DNA of 64,000 nt from positions 558,001-622,000 of the forward strand of contig OX620685.1 of NCBI GenBank assembly GCA_951635545.1, in the 5' to 3' direction. The position numbers were made by a program, and so were the translations under genes. Under the pieces are notes generated by a model. It worked only from the letters and a program-made list of their open reading frames with translations, was not told the origin of the DNA and ran no database searches. Positions 1 to 7,383 of this stretch are shown here, piece by piece. Numbering within the stretch: the first letter of the stretch is position 1; the number at the start of each line of letters is the position of its first letter. The DNA comes from CAG-873 sp910578365. GTDB taxonomy: Bacteria; Bacteroidota; Bacteroidia; Bacteroidales; Muribaculaceae.

Positions 1-727
1 TGTCGATTTCGCGGGGGAACCGGCCATCGAAATCCGAAGTAGTCCAGGTGGTGTATTCCTCACCGGCAACAAGCTTTACACAGTACTGCGAGCCATCGCG
101 TCCGGCGAAGCGCATCTCAAAGTGGTCGGACTCGGTTTTCTTCCACGACTCAGTCGCCTTGTCGGCGGTATAGATGCCGTAATAGTCCTCGATTTTATAG
201 AGGTCGACCGCCGCAGCTTTCATTATCCGGGCTGCCGCCGGGCTGCCTTTTACCATGCTCTGCATAGCCTCGGCCATGATGCCGGCCTGCTTGTGAACCT
301 GGTAATATTCGGCGGGAACGTGATACTTAACCGGAGCGATATATGTATAGACATATTGCGTATAGTCGTAATCGCTATCAAAGAAGTCGTGCCACATACG
401 CAGCACATCGGCCTGGTCGTTGATGTCAAAGGCGTTGTAGGCTTCGGTGCCAATCTTAACCATACGTTCTTTCTGCTCCGAGGGGGTAAGAGCCTCGGCC
501 AGCGGCGCAGTGAACGAAATGTAGTCGATTTCGTCGAGGTTGACGCTTTGTCCATAACCGCGCACAGACAGCGTGTGGCCGTTGTCGGAGAACACAAGAT
601 TCTCGGCCACTCCAAAGTTATATTTGGTAATCTTATCGCCCTGTTTCACATAGAAAGCCTTCGGAAGGGCGGCAGCCGGTGCGGCGCACAACGCGGCAGC
701 GGCCATACATGTCATAAGCTTTTTCAT
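1..727 (-). CDS. Secreted hypothetical protein, 3' end outside window
   Basis: The reading frame starts at the ATG at 727-725 and stays open for 242 codons to the window edge, so the C-terminus is missing. The N-terminus is a typical signal peptide (Lys-Lys, then an Ala/Leu-rich core ending near residue 20). After it comes a domain resembling the start of the upstream neighbour: a short segment reporting on Lys/Tyr/Phe strands, then NLDEIDYISF. I do not recognise a family. The start overlaps the stop of the upstream gene by four bases (ATGA), which implies translational coupling in a two-gene operon. Export to the periplasm or cell surface is inferred from the signal peptide. Confidence 0.75.
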   Translation of the reverse strand, partial: MKKLMTCMAAAALCAAPAAALPKAFYVKQGDKITKYNFGVAENLVFSDNGHTLSVRGYGQSVNLDEIDYISFTAPLAEALTPSEQKERMVKIGTEAYNAFDINDQADVLRMWHDFFDSDYDYTQYVYTYIAPVKYHVPAEYYQVHKQAGIMAEAMQSMVKGSPAAARIMKAAAVDLYKIEDYYGIYTADKATESWKKTESDHFEMRFAGRDGSQYCVKLVAGEEYTTWTTSDFDGRFPREID

Positions 728-1188
728 CAGAACGCAACTTTAATAACGTAATCACCCGATTTCACAATCACAACACCGGCGCCGCGCATGGCTCCGAGAG
801 AAATCTCCTCGCCGGCTTTCGCGGGGATGGCCACAAGCAGCGAGCCGTCAAAGCCGTAGATTTCAAACTTAGCGTCGGCAAGCATTCGGGCCGACATTGT
901 AGCGGCATCGAAGGTAAAGGTTGCCTTGGCTTTGGATTCGGCCTGCACGTCGGCTACACCGGCCTTGTCGTCGACATAGAGCTGCTCGAGCGCAGCCTGG
1001 CTATAGCTGCCTACACTATTGCCTGAGGCGTCCTGTGCGTTCATCACACCGCCTGCGAACACCAGACGGTCAACACGGTCAAGATCAAGGACTTCCCAGC
1101 CTGAGTCGGTCTTGATATGCAGATAATTGGCCGCGGATGCGCCCATAGCTGCCAGAGCAAGACTCATTGCAAGTAACATTTTTTTCAT
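727..1188 (-). CDS. Small secreted protein with sorting-domain-like C-terminus
   Basis: A 153-residue protein beginning MKKMLLAMSLALAAMGASA, a clear signal peptide. The last about 60 residues (FEIYGFDGSLL ... VVIVKSGDYVIKVAF) resemble the beta-strand C-terminal segment found in type IX secretion cargo of Bacteroidetes, where a phrase like YDLxGR is followed by G-x-YIV-K. This match is by eye only. It is the first gene of a coupled pair. An IS630 copy sits 23 bases upstream of its start codon and separates it from the nearest promoter-like sequence (2445-2452), so expression is probably altered. The function is unknown. Confidence 0.75.
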   Translation of the reverse strand: MKKMLLAMSLALAAMGASAANYLHIKTDSGWEVLDLDRVDRLVFAGGVMNAQDASGNSVGSYSQAALEQLYVDDKAGVADVQAESKAKATFTFDAATMSARMLADAKFEIYGFDGSLLVAIPAKAGEEISLGAMRGAGVVIVKSGDYVIKVAF

Positions 1189-1248
1189 AGAATGTAATAA
1201 TATAAATGTGATAAGTATATCGTAAAAATAAATTAATGTATTGATATG

Positions 1249-1884
1249 TTAAGCCGCAGGTCTACAGAAATTAATCATGTATCGTTTACCAACGTTGGAG
1301 AGGATGTCTTCTACGGTGGCGAACAAGACGTGTTTATCTCCGTAGAGATGGGGCTGTATCCATTTCCCCTTCATAATTCGCCAAAGAGTTTCAGCGATGT
1401 TGAGGTGTGGGGAATAGGGAGGGAGATAGAATATGTGGAGACCCCTGTCCTTCCATCTTTGAAGGCAGTCCTTTACCTTGCGGCTCTTGTGTACGGAGGA
1501 GTTGTCGAGAACCACAACGGTCTCTTTAGAGATTCCGAGGGAGAAGTCTTCCATGAATTCGATAAACTTGTCGGAGTTTATGTTTTCGGTGGTCGTGAAG
1601 CCGTGGTAAGTATTGTTGCGGTCTATCATTCCGAAGATGTTGAGCCTGCCGCACTTGTAAACCGGCACACAGAAATCCTCATCTTTGAATTTCCATGCAT
1701 AAGGCACATATCCTTCGGTGCATACATGACTTTCATCTCCGTAATACAAATCAATGAATCCCGATTCCCATTGACGTTCAAGCTCTTGCAGGAGTTCCTT
1801 CTTATAAGCGTACTCCTGCGGCGAGGGTGTCCCTTTGGGCGTTTTTCTTATACGTCCAAATCTTGCGCCATCAAGGATAAAAAA
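1249..1884 (-). CDS. IS630 transposase, catalytic part (orfB, made by frameshift)
   Basis: This frame encodes the DDE catalytic domain: D in YYGDESH, D in VVLDNSSVHKS and E in LNIAETLWR, in the order and context of IS630-type transposases. It has no good start of its own. The frame is one base back from orfA and is entered at a T TTT TTA heptamer at 1884-1878, so a -1 frameshift would fuse the DNA-binding orfA to this part. The frame remains open further upstream, but that stretch is an out-of-frame reading of orfA. Confidence 0.8.
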   Translation of the reverse strand, partial: FFILDGARFGRIRKTPKGTPSPQEYAYKKELLQELERQWESGFIDLYYGDESHVCTEGYVPYAWKFKDEDFCVPVYKCGRLNIFGMIDRNNTYHGFTTTENINSDKFIEFMEDFSLGISKETVVVLDNSSVHKSRKVKDCLQRWKDRGLHIFYLPPYSPHLNIAETLWRIMKGKWIQPHLYGDKHVLFATVEDILSNVGKRYMINFCRPAA

Positions 1885-2270
1885 TTCCTGAAGGCTCCGT
1901 CCTTGATTTGTTTCCCGGTAGCTTCCTCCCAGGCTGCCCTGGCTTTGGAAACACTCTGGCGATGCTTTCGTATGGCCTCTCTCACCGCCTCCTTGTCCTT
2001 CTTGGTGCTGATAATGCGCTTTCGGCCATTCCCCGGTTTGTTTCTCAGTCCCGCAATTCCATCGGACTGGAATCTTTTGACCCAATGCATTACACGCTGG
2101 TATGTTTGTCCTGCCCGTGCTCCTGCAGCTGCATTGCTCAGTCCATCCGCTTTGCCTAACACCATAAGGCATCGCATCCGGAACGAGTGGGTAGAGCCAT
2201 TCCGGTATCCATTTTCCAGAGCAGTTCGTTGCTCCTCGCTTATATTTATCTTCGTTGCTTGTCTTGACAT
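1848..2270 (-). CDS. IS630 transposase, N-terminal helix-turn-helix part (orfA)
   Basis: A 140-residue protein starting MSRQATKINISEEQRTALE. It contains a helix-turn-helix segment (LSNAAAGARAGQTYQRVMHW) followed by the GIAGLRNKPGNGRK linker typical of IS630-family DNA-binding regions. It ends just after the slippery heptamer, so on its own it would bind the element ends without catalysis. An identical copy is at 63090-63512. Confidence 0.85.
   Translation of the reverse strand: MSRQATKINISEEQRTALENGYRNGSTHSFRMRCLMVLGKADGLSNAAAGARAGQTYQRVMHWVKRFQSDGIAGLRNKPGNGRKRIISTKKDKEAVREAIRKHRQSVSKARAAWEEATGKQIKDGAFRNFLSLMAQDLDV
1878..1884 (-). promoter_or_regulatory. Candidate -1 ribosomal frameshift site
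   Basis: Read on the minus strand, the orfA codons AAT TTT TTA contain the heptamer T TTT TTA, which fits X XXY YYZ exactly. Slipping back one base gives TTT TTT ATC and continues straight into the orfB frame. The same heptamer is at 63476-63482 in copy B. Confidence 0.7.
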
Positions 2271-2444
2271 AATTGGAGAGATAAGTATATGTAAGACAAT
2301 AACGTTTGAAAATGGATTTCATTGCATTAATTCTTTAATAAAACATACTTAATATGGTTGTGTGTTTATATGCCCTATTAGCGGCATATGGTGTGTCAGT
2401 ATTGTGCGTTTGTGGGCCGGTCGGACGCCCGTTGTTTTTCACTG

Positions 2445-2452
2445 CAAAGGTA
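2445..2452 (-). promoter_or_regulatory. Promoter -7 box now separated from its gene by IS630
   Basis: TACCTTTG on the minus strand matches the Bacteroidetes -7 consensus TAnnTTTG. No good -33 box is seen at the usual spacing. A small hairpin (ATATGCC/GGCATAT, 2368-2389) would lie in the leader. The IS630 copy at 1212-2351 lies between this box and the start at 1188. Confidence 0.45.
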
Positions 2453-2521
2453 CTAAAAAAATCCAAGTAACGCCGCATCGGGCATAAAAAAAATATTTTC
2501 CGTCAAAAAAACGGCTAAAAG

Positions 2522-2553
2522 TTTGGCTATCTGAAAAACTATGCGTAATTTTG
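2522..2553 (+). promoter_or_regulatory. rpsU promoter
   Basis: TTTG at 2522-2525, a 20-base spacer and TAATTTTG at 2546-2553 match the Bacteroidetes primary-sigma consensus perfectly. The ribosomal protein S21 start follows about 60 bases downstream. Confidence 0.8.
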
Positions 2554-2613
2554 CCCCGCAAAACGTATCTGCGTTTGCTCAAGCATGAAAATAATCAAAC
2601 TAATAAACAAAAT

Positions 2614-2805
2614 ATGATCATCGTACAAGTAAAAGAAGGCGAAAACATCGAACGCGCACTCAAAAAATTCAAAAGAAAATTTGAAAAAACCGGTATCGTA
2701 AAAGAGCTCCGCAGCCGTCAGGCTTTCCAGAAGCCCTCTGTAGTCAACCGCAAAAAAATGATGAAGGCGGTTTACGTGCAGAAACTCCGCAGCGTAGAAG
2801 AATAA
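2614..2805 (+). CDS. rpsU: 30S ribosomal protein S21
   Basis: A 63-residue basic protein beginning MIIVQVKEGENIERALKKFK, the standard start of S21, so this ATG is preferred over the longer frame from 2551. S21 is a late-assembling small-subunit protein near the anti-Shine-Dalgarno region. The length fits the family. A consensus promoter lies upstream and a recombinase gene follows after about 115 bases with its own promoter-like sequence. The grouping rpsU - tyrosine recombinase - hpf is familiar from Bacteroides genomes. Confidence 0.95.
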   Translation: MIIVQVKEGENIERALKKFKRKFEKTGIVKELRSRQAFQKPSVVNRKKMMKAVYVQKLRSVEE

Positions 2806-2856
2806 TCCGGCACCGCGAAGATTACTTCAGCGCTCTGATAAATTCTCCGCATTTTA

Positions 2857-2888
2857 TTTGGAAATCTTAAACATTTTAGCTAACTTCG
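2857..2888 (+). promoter_or_regulatory. Promoter of the tyrosine recombinase gene
   Basis: TTTG at 2857-2860, a 20-base spacer and TAACTTCG at 2881-2888 (one mismatch to TAnnTTTG). It is positioned 33 bases before the ATG at 2922. Confidence 0.6.
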
Positions 2889-2921
2889 TAGTCACAGCTC
2901 TGATCAGGCTGCTTTACGACT

Positions 2922-3848
2922 ATGAATAAGCTTTTTGAAGATTTCATAAAATATATACGGTGTGAACTGAATCTTTCGGTTCACACCGTTTCGTCGTATA
3001 GCGTCGATATCAGCCAGTGGCTGCAGTTCGCCGCGGCCAATGCTCTGGGCTGCCCGAAGGGAAGCCGTCCCGACGATGTGGACCATGCGGCCGTGACCGT
3101 GGCCGACCTGCGCCTGTGGGTCGCGTACCTGGCCAGCGAAAAGTATAGCCAGCGGTCCATACGCCACAAGGTGCAGGCTCTGAGGGCCTTCTACCGATTT
3201 ATGGTGCGCCGCGACATTCTTAGCGTCAACCCGGCCGCCGACCTCGTCACCGCTCGCCTGCCCAAGTCGCTGCCTTCGCATATCAGGCCCGACGAAAGCA
3301 GGTATTGCCTCGATGAGCCTTACTGCGACTCAAACTTCGAAGAAGTTCGCAATCACCTTATTGTCACCATGTTCTATTCCACCGGTATGCGCGCAGCCGA
3401 ACTTGTAGGCCTGCTCGATGCCAATGTTGACACCCGACGTTGCGAACTAAAGGTACTCGGAAAGCGTAATAAAGAAAGAATAATACCTTTTGGAAAAGAA
3501 CTGCAAGAGATGATAGAACTCTACCGCACATTACGCCAACAGACCGTAGTCGGAGCAAGCACTCGCGAGTTTTTCGTACGCCCCGGCGGCGAACCTGTGT
3601 ACTATGGCCTGGTAAACAAGGCCGTACACAGCATGCTCGACGGGCGCGTGAGTTCGGCACGACGCTCTCCTCACGTGTTGCGCCACAGCTGCGCAACCGA
3701 TATGCTCAACAACGGTGCCGACCTGACGGCTGTGCAGCGCCTGCTGGGCCACGCATCTCTTGCCACCACTCAGATTTATACCCACCTATCAATACGTGAC
3801 TTAAAAAATAATTACAAACTCGCACACCCCCGTGCACAAAAACAATAG
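2922..3848 (+). CDS. xerC: Tyrosine recombinase of the XerC/XerD type
   Basis: A 308-residue integrase-fold protein. The N-terminal SAM-like DNA-binding domain spans roughly residues 1-90. The catalytic domain shows the conserved Arg in STGMRAAEL, the beta-hairpin Lys in LGKRNKERIIPF, H-x-x-R in SPHVLRHSCATD, the second His in LLGHASLATT and the nucleophilic Tyr in TQIYTH. Such proteins resolve chromosome dimers at dif, or act in related site-specific recombination. The position between rpsU and hpf suggests the housekeeping copy. Choosing XerC over XerD is not possible from this sequence alone. An unusually stable hairpin lies just after the start codon (2957-2989). Confidence 0.88.
   Translation: MNKLFEDFIKYIRCELNLSVHTVSSYSVDISQWLQFAAANALGCPKGSRPDDVDHAAVTVADLRLWVAYLASEKYSQRSIRHKVQALRAFYRFMVRRDILSVNPAADLVTARLPKSLPSHIRPDESRYCLDEPYCDSNFEEVRNHLIVTMFYSTGMRAAELVGLLDANVDTRRCELKVLGKRNKERIIPFGKELQEMIELYRTLRQQTVVGASTREFFVRPGGEPVYYGLVNKAVHSMLDGRVSSARRSPHVLRHSCATDMLNNGADLTAVQRLLGHASLATTQIYTHLSIRDLKNNYKLAHPRAQKQ
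2957..2989 (+). repeat. Perfect inverted repeat inside the 5' end of the recombinase gene
   Basis: ACGGTGTGAAC (2957-2967) and GTTCACACCGT (2979-2989) form an 11-bp perfect stem that can extend into the loop with a wobble pair. It begins 35 bases after the start codon. It may be chance in coding DNA, or it may influence translation. Confidence 0.6.
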
Positions 3849-3859
3849 GAGGAAACACT

Positions 3860-4147
3860 ATGGAAATTAGAGTTCAAGCGATTCACTTCGACATGTCTGA
3901 GAGCCTCAACGACTTCGTTGTCAAAAAAGCACAGCGTCTAGCACGCCACTACGATACCATCACAAACATGGACTTCAACCTGCGTCTGGTAAAGCCCGAA
4001 ACCGCACTGAACAAGGAAGTGGTTGCCAAGGTGCTCCTGCCTCAGTACGAACTTGTGGCATCGAAAACCGCCGACACCTTCGAGGAAGCTACCGACCTGG
4101 CTATCGAAGCCTTGAAATCTCAGCTCGAAAAAGCTAAAAACAAATAA
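3860..4147 (+). CDS. hpf: Ribosome hibernation promoting factor (short type)
   Basis: A 95-residue protein of the HPF/RaiA/YfiA family. It starts MEIRVQAIHFDMSESLNDFV and ends in a Lys-rich helix. Family members bind the decoding region of the 30S subunit in stationary phase and stop translation. The length fits the short form, without the dimerisation C-terminal domain of long HPF. It begins 11 bases after the recombinase stop, preceded by AGGAGGAA, an unusually good Shine-Dalgarno for this phylum. A hairpin terminator follows at 4231-4268. Confidence 0.92.
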   Translation: MEIRVQAIHFDMSESLNDFVVKKAQRLARHYDTITNMDFNLRLVKPETALNKEVVAKVLLPQYELVASKTADTFEEATDLAIEALKSQLEKAKNK

Positions 4148-4230
4148 GCTGTTCAATCATATAACTTACAGCACAGATAGTTACCCCCGCCGTTGACGGG
4201 GCATAAAAGAATTTATCCACATCACAGACA

Positions 4231-4268
4231 CAAGCCGATCGGATTTTCATTTTCCGGTCGGCTTGTTT
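4231..4268 (+). terminator. Terminator after hpf
   Basis: CAAGCCGATCGG (4231-4242) pairs with CCGGTCGGCTTG (4254-4265) with one wobble, and a TTTGTT stretch follows. Confidence 0.75.
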
Positions 4269-4309
4269 GTTGCCTGTCGCCGTCCCCAGGCGGTGGGCAC
4301 ACTATACAA

Positions 4310-4337
4310 AACGACCCCCTGCCGTTCCGGCAGGGGG
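4310..4337 (-). terminator. Terminator after tryptophanase
   Basis: CCCCCTGCCG (4315-4324) and CGGCAGGGGG (4328-4337) form a 10-bp GC-rich stem with a three-base loop. On the minus strand it is followed by TCGTTTTG. Confidence 0.8.
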
Positions 4338-4364
4338 CATACAAGCTATTATGCACTACAACTC

Positions 4365-5741
4365 TTATCCCAGAGGTTCGAGCTGTACGGTGAAGTGGCG
4401 CATCAGTTCGGCCTCCCACACGATTTTCACACCGCGGGTGATGGTTTCGCGGCGATCATACACATTCTTCAAAGCCACAGCGATAACATCCATGTGGTTG
4501 TCGGTGTATACGCGGCGGGGGATTGCCAGACGCAGCAGGTCGAGGCCTCCGAAACGGTTTTCGCGGGTCACAGGGTCGCGGTCGGCCAGGATATAACCGA
4601 TTTCGCAGCCGCGGATGCCTGCCTCGCGGTATAGCTCCACAGTAAGAGTCTGCGCGGGGAATTCTTCCTTGGGCACCTTGCTGAGCACCTTGCTGGCGTC
4701 GACAAAAATAGCGTGACCGCCGGCAGGACGCTGGTAGGGAATGCCGAATTCGTCAAGGCGCTTGGCCAGATATTCCACCTGATGTATGCGGGTCTGCAGG
4801 TTGTCGAACTCGGTATTTTCGTCAAGACCTACAGCCAGCGCAGCCATGTCGCGGCCGTTCATACCGCCGTAGGTAAGATAGCCCTCAAAGGGTATGCAGA
4901 AGCACTTGGCGGCCTCGAACCAGTCTTCGTGGCGGGTAGCGATGAAACCGCCCATGTTCACGATGCCGTCTTTCTTGGCGCTCATGGTCATGGCGTCGGC
5001 CATGGAGAACATTTCCAGACAAATTTCCTTAATAGTCTTGTCGGCATAACCCTCTTCGCGTGTCTTGATAAAGTATGCGTTTTCGGCAAAGCGGGCCGAG
5101 TCGAAAATCACGCGTTTGCCATAGCGGTCGGCGATGGCGCGCACCCGGCGCAGGTTTTCCATCGATACAGGCTGGCCGCCGGCGGTATTGTTGGTGATTG
5201 TTACGATTATAAACGGAATCTTGTCAGCTGCCAGCTTCAGAGCTTCTTCAAGTTTCACGGGGTCGACGTTGCCTTTGAACGGAACTTCGAGCTGGGTATC
5301 TTTAGCCTCGTCGACGGTGCAGTCGAGCGCTGTGGCCTTGCGGCTCTCGATGTGTCCCTTAGTGGTGTCGAAGTGCGAGTTGCCCGGTACAATATCGCCG
5401 GCCTTTACCAAAGCCGAGAAGAGTACGTTCTCGGCAGCGCGCCCCTGGTGGGTGGGAATCACGTAGTCGAAACCGGTAATGCGGGTTACGGTATCTTTGA
5501 GTTGGAAGAACGAGCGTGCGCCGGCGTATGATTCGTCGCCGGTCATCATAGCGGCCCACTGGCGGTCGCTCATTGCACCGGTGCCGGAGTCGGTCAGAAG
5601 GTCGATATACACATGCTCGGCACGGAGTTGAAATACGTTGTAGTGGGCGTCGCGGAGCCACTGCTCACGCTCTTCGCGGGTGGATTTACGGATGGGTTCA
5701 ACCATCTTTATTTTCCATGATTCTGCAAAAGGTAGTTCCAT
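4365..5741 (-). CDS. tnaA: Tryptophanase (L-tryptophan indole-lyase)
   Basis: A 458-residue PLP-dependent beta-eliminating lyase that splits L-tryptophan into indole, pyruvate and ammonia in the cytoplasm. Visible family features are the N-terminal IDLLTDSGTGAMSDRQW block, PTHQGRAAE, NNTAGGQPVS, DSARFAENAYF and the PLP lysine in MSAKKDG. The close relative tyrosine phenol-lyase carries a different motif at DSARFAEN (DATRCVEN), which favours tryptophanase. The length is normal. The promoter lies immediately upstream (5766-5797) and gives a leader of only about 20 bases, so there is no room for an E. coli-style tnaC leader peptide. An ISAs1 copy sits upstream but leaves the promoter intact. Confidence 0.92.
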   Translation of the reverse strand: MELPFAESWKIKMVEPIRKSTREEREQWLRDAHYNVFQLRAEHVYIDLLTDSGTGAMSDRQWAAMMTGDESYAGARSFFQLKDTVTRITGFDYVIPTHQGRAAENVLFSALVKAGDIVPGNSHFDTTKGHIESRKATALDCTVDEAKDTQLEVPFKGNVDPVKLEEALKLAADKIPFIIVTITNNTAGGQPVSMENLRRVRAIADRYGKRVIFDSARFAENAYFIKTREEGYADKTIKEICLEMFSMADAMTMSAKKDGIVNMGGFIATRHEDWFEAAKCFCIPFEGYLTYGGMNGRDMAALAVGLDENTEFDNLQTRIHQVEYLAKRLDEFGIPYQRPAGGHAIFVDASKVLSKVPKEEFPAQTLTVELYREAGIRGCEIGYILADRDPVTRENRFGGLDLLRLAIPRRVYTDNHMDVIAVALKNVYDRRETITRGVKIVWEAELMRHFTVQLEPLG

Positions 5742-5765
5742 GATAAGGATTTTAGGGTTTGTTTG

Positions 5766-5797
5766 CGAAATTACAAAAAAAAACGCGAGAATCCAAA
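5766..5797 (-). promoter_or_regulatory. tnaA promoter, overlapping an upstream terminator
   Basis: On the minus strand, TTTG (5797-5794), a 20-base spacer and TAATTTCG (5773-5766) match the consensus with one mismatch. The -33 box is in the loop of the hairpin at 5781-5809. Confidence 0.6.
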
Positions 5798-5809
5798 CAT
5801 CTCGCGTTT
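5781..5809 (-). terminator. Terminator hairpin cut off from its gene by ISAs1
   Basis: AAACGCGAGA (5781-5790) and TCTCGCGTTT (5800-5809) pair perfectly and are followed by T-runs on both strands. On the minus strand it would end transcription from the gene at 7384-9081, but the ISAs1 copy at 5827-7361 now separates them. Confidence 0.6.
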
Positions 5810-5826
5810 TTTATTTTATTTAAGCC

Positions 5827-7361
5827 CACGGCTCTTTCATTTAAACTAAAATAAAAAGCATGACTTCCCCTACCCGGTTCATTGTGAATCGGGCAATATT
5901 CTGTGTCTGTCTGTCAACGAGTTATTCTGGTGTCAAAATCTTATTTTTTTCATTTTTGGCTTAAAAATCGCATCAGCCGAGTAAAGCTCATTGAGATATG
6001 TCTCATCAGTTCGGCTATGCCTTTATTCTTATCCGATCGTTTTTTGCGAAGTCCTTTCCATATTGAGAACACCGAGTAAACTATTCTCTGTATGGTGTCG
6101 AGGTTTCGGGCGGCTCTTGTCGACTTACGTTTTATATTGTCCTGCTGGAGATTGTAGTCCAGGCCCCAGTGCATGCTTTCTATCGACCAGTGGTTGCGCA
6201 CGATGATTCCGAGCTTCGGAGTCTTCGTAGGCATACTGCTGACATACAGGCGTTTTTCCGAAGTGCGCATCCCTGTTGACTTTTTGACTGTAGATGATTC
6301 ATACTCTATGATGGTCATGTTTCCGCCCCACTTCTCTTTGTCGGCGATAATGTCCAGTCCGTCATATACGCGGTAGGTTCTCGTCTCTATCCTGCCGTGG
6401 GCCAGTTCGGGACCTTCGGTGTAAGAATATACCGGTGTGTGTTCCACTAGCCTGTCCTCAATGCCGTATCGCAATGACGGCTGGTTGGCTTTGAGTTCTA
6501 TCAGAAAGTCACCCCCTTTCTTTCTGATTTTCTCGACAATGTCCTTCTGCATAGACATGGCGTCGGCTGTGACAATCTTTCCTGCGACATCTATTTTATC
6601 AAGAAGTATCGGTACGGCCTTTATCTCGTTGCTCTTTTCCTGACAGGCTTCGGTGGCGATTGTTATGCCGGTGCTGAACGAATAGGCAGAGACGATATCC
6701 GGGCTACGCCCGTTTTCCTGAACGGTGCCGCGCTCGGCTTTGCCGTCAATGCAGATTATTTCAATGATGCGGCTGGCGCAGGTCAGTCTTTCAAGGAATA
6801 TGTCTGCGAACTGCTGCATCCTGTCGGCCATATCCATATCGTTGATGCCGTTCTCCACACGGCAAAGCGTGGCCTCAGATGGTACGCCGTTCCTCAACAT
6901 GCCCATTTTGTGTAATTTGTTGAGGTTGTATCTGCCGAACTCCAATATCTCGGCTCGTCCGATGCATCCGGCCATACGTCCGAGTATCATCAGCATGATG
7001 ATATCGTTGAGGCTGTGACGGAAATTGCCTTTGTCCAATCTACGGAAATCCGGCACGGATGAGGCAAATGCTCGAAGCTCTTCCATGATACTGCGCCTTG
7101 TGTCAAATTTATTGTGTACTTTTGCGGTATGATCAGGCGCATAGGCGTCAGTCGAACAGACTTGGTCAAGTGGCTTCATTTTTAGCGTAACTCTTTGATT
7201 ATCACCTATAAAGTTACTAAAAATCTGTCACTTGACCAAATTTTTATTGTACTTATTCTCTTGAAAATCAGAGGTTAAAGTCTCTCTCCGTCCGTACTGC
7301 TCTCGCTATAAAACAACACATTTGTCGAGAATGAGACGAAATCTTAAATGAAAGAGCCGTG
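5827..7361 (-). mobile_element. ISAs1-family insertion sequence, copy 1 (intact)
   Basis: A 1535-bp element with terminal inverted repeats beginning CACGGCTCTTTCATTTAA and an exact 9-bp target duplication, ATTTAAGCC, at 5818-5826 and 7362-7370. It encodes one intact transposase. The same element is present at 13552-16672 (split by IS110) and 59994-61528 (opposite orientation, same length). Confidence 0.92.
5950..7179 (-). CDS. ISAs1-family transposase
   Basis: A 409-residue DDE transposase. The N-terminal region carries DFRRLDKGNFRHSLNDIIML, typical of the H-repeat/ISAs1 group. The catalytic residues are recognisable as D in IICIDGKAERGT, D in IVTADAMSM and E in NHWSIESMHWGLDY, with the characteristic spacing of this family. 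The C-terminus is basic (KKRSDKNKGIAELMRH). The sequence is identical to the copy at 60176-61405, which indicates recent movement. Confidence 0.93.
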   Translation of the reverse strand: MKPLDQVCSTDAYAPDHTAKVHNKFDTRRSIMEELRAFASSVPDFRRLDKGNFRHSLNDIIMLMILGRMAGCIGRAEILEFGRYNLNKLHKMGMLRNGVPSEATLCRVENGINDMDMADRMQQFADIFLERLTCASRIIEIICIDGKAERGTVQENGRSPDIVSAYSFSTGITIATEACQEKSNEIKAVPILLDKIDVAGKIVTADAMSMQKDIVEKIRKKGGDFLIELKANQPSLRYGIEDRLVEHTPVYSYTEGPELAHGRIETRTYRVYDGLDIIADKEKWGGNMTIIEYESSTVKKSTGMRTSEKRLYVSSMPTKTPKLGIIVRNHWSIESMHWGLDYNLQQDNIKRKSTRAARNLDTIQRIVYSVFSIWKGLRKKRSDKNKGIAELMRHISMSFTRLMRFLSQK

Positions 7362-7383
7362 ATTTAAGCCTATTAAGTCGGAT

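Larger units (their letters stand above)
1212..2351 (-). mobile_element. IS630-family insertion sequence, copy A
   Basis: About 1140 bp bounded by imperfect terminal inverted repeats of about 32 bp. Both ends begin TAAGTAT read inward and share a following TTAATG block. The ends carry TA, the dinucleotide that IS630/Tc1-type elements duplicate. The element contains orfA and orfB of the transposase on the minus strand. A second copy begins at 63009 in the opposite orientation, which supports the right-end boundary independently. The element sits between the secreted gene at 727-1188 and its likely promoter. Confidence 0.85.

Noticed and set aside
1249..2322. A single 357-residue minus-strand protein
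   Set aside because: Its first half is an out-of-frame reading of orfA; only the part after the slippery heptamer encodes transposase.
1246..2352. A 368-residue plus-strand ORF over the IS630 copy
   Set aside because: It is antisense to the transposase frames and has no recognisable features.
4148..4230. tRNA gene between hpf and the terminator
   Set aside because: No cloverleaf can be drawn from this stretch.
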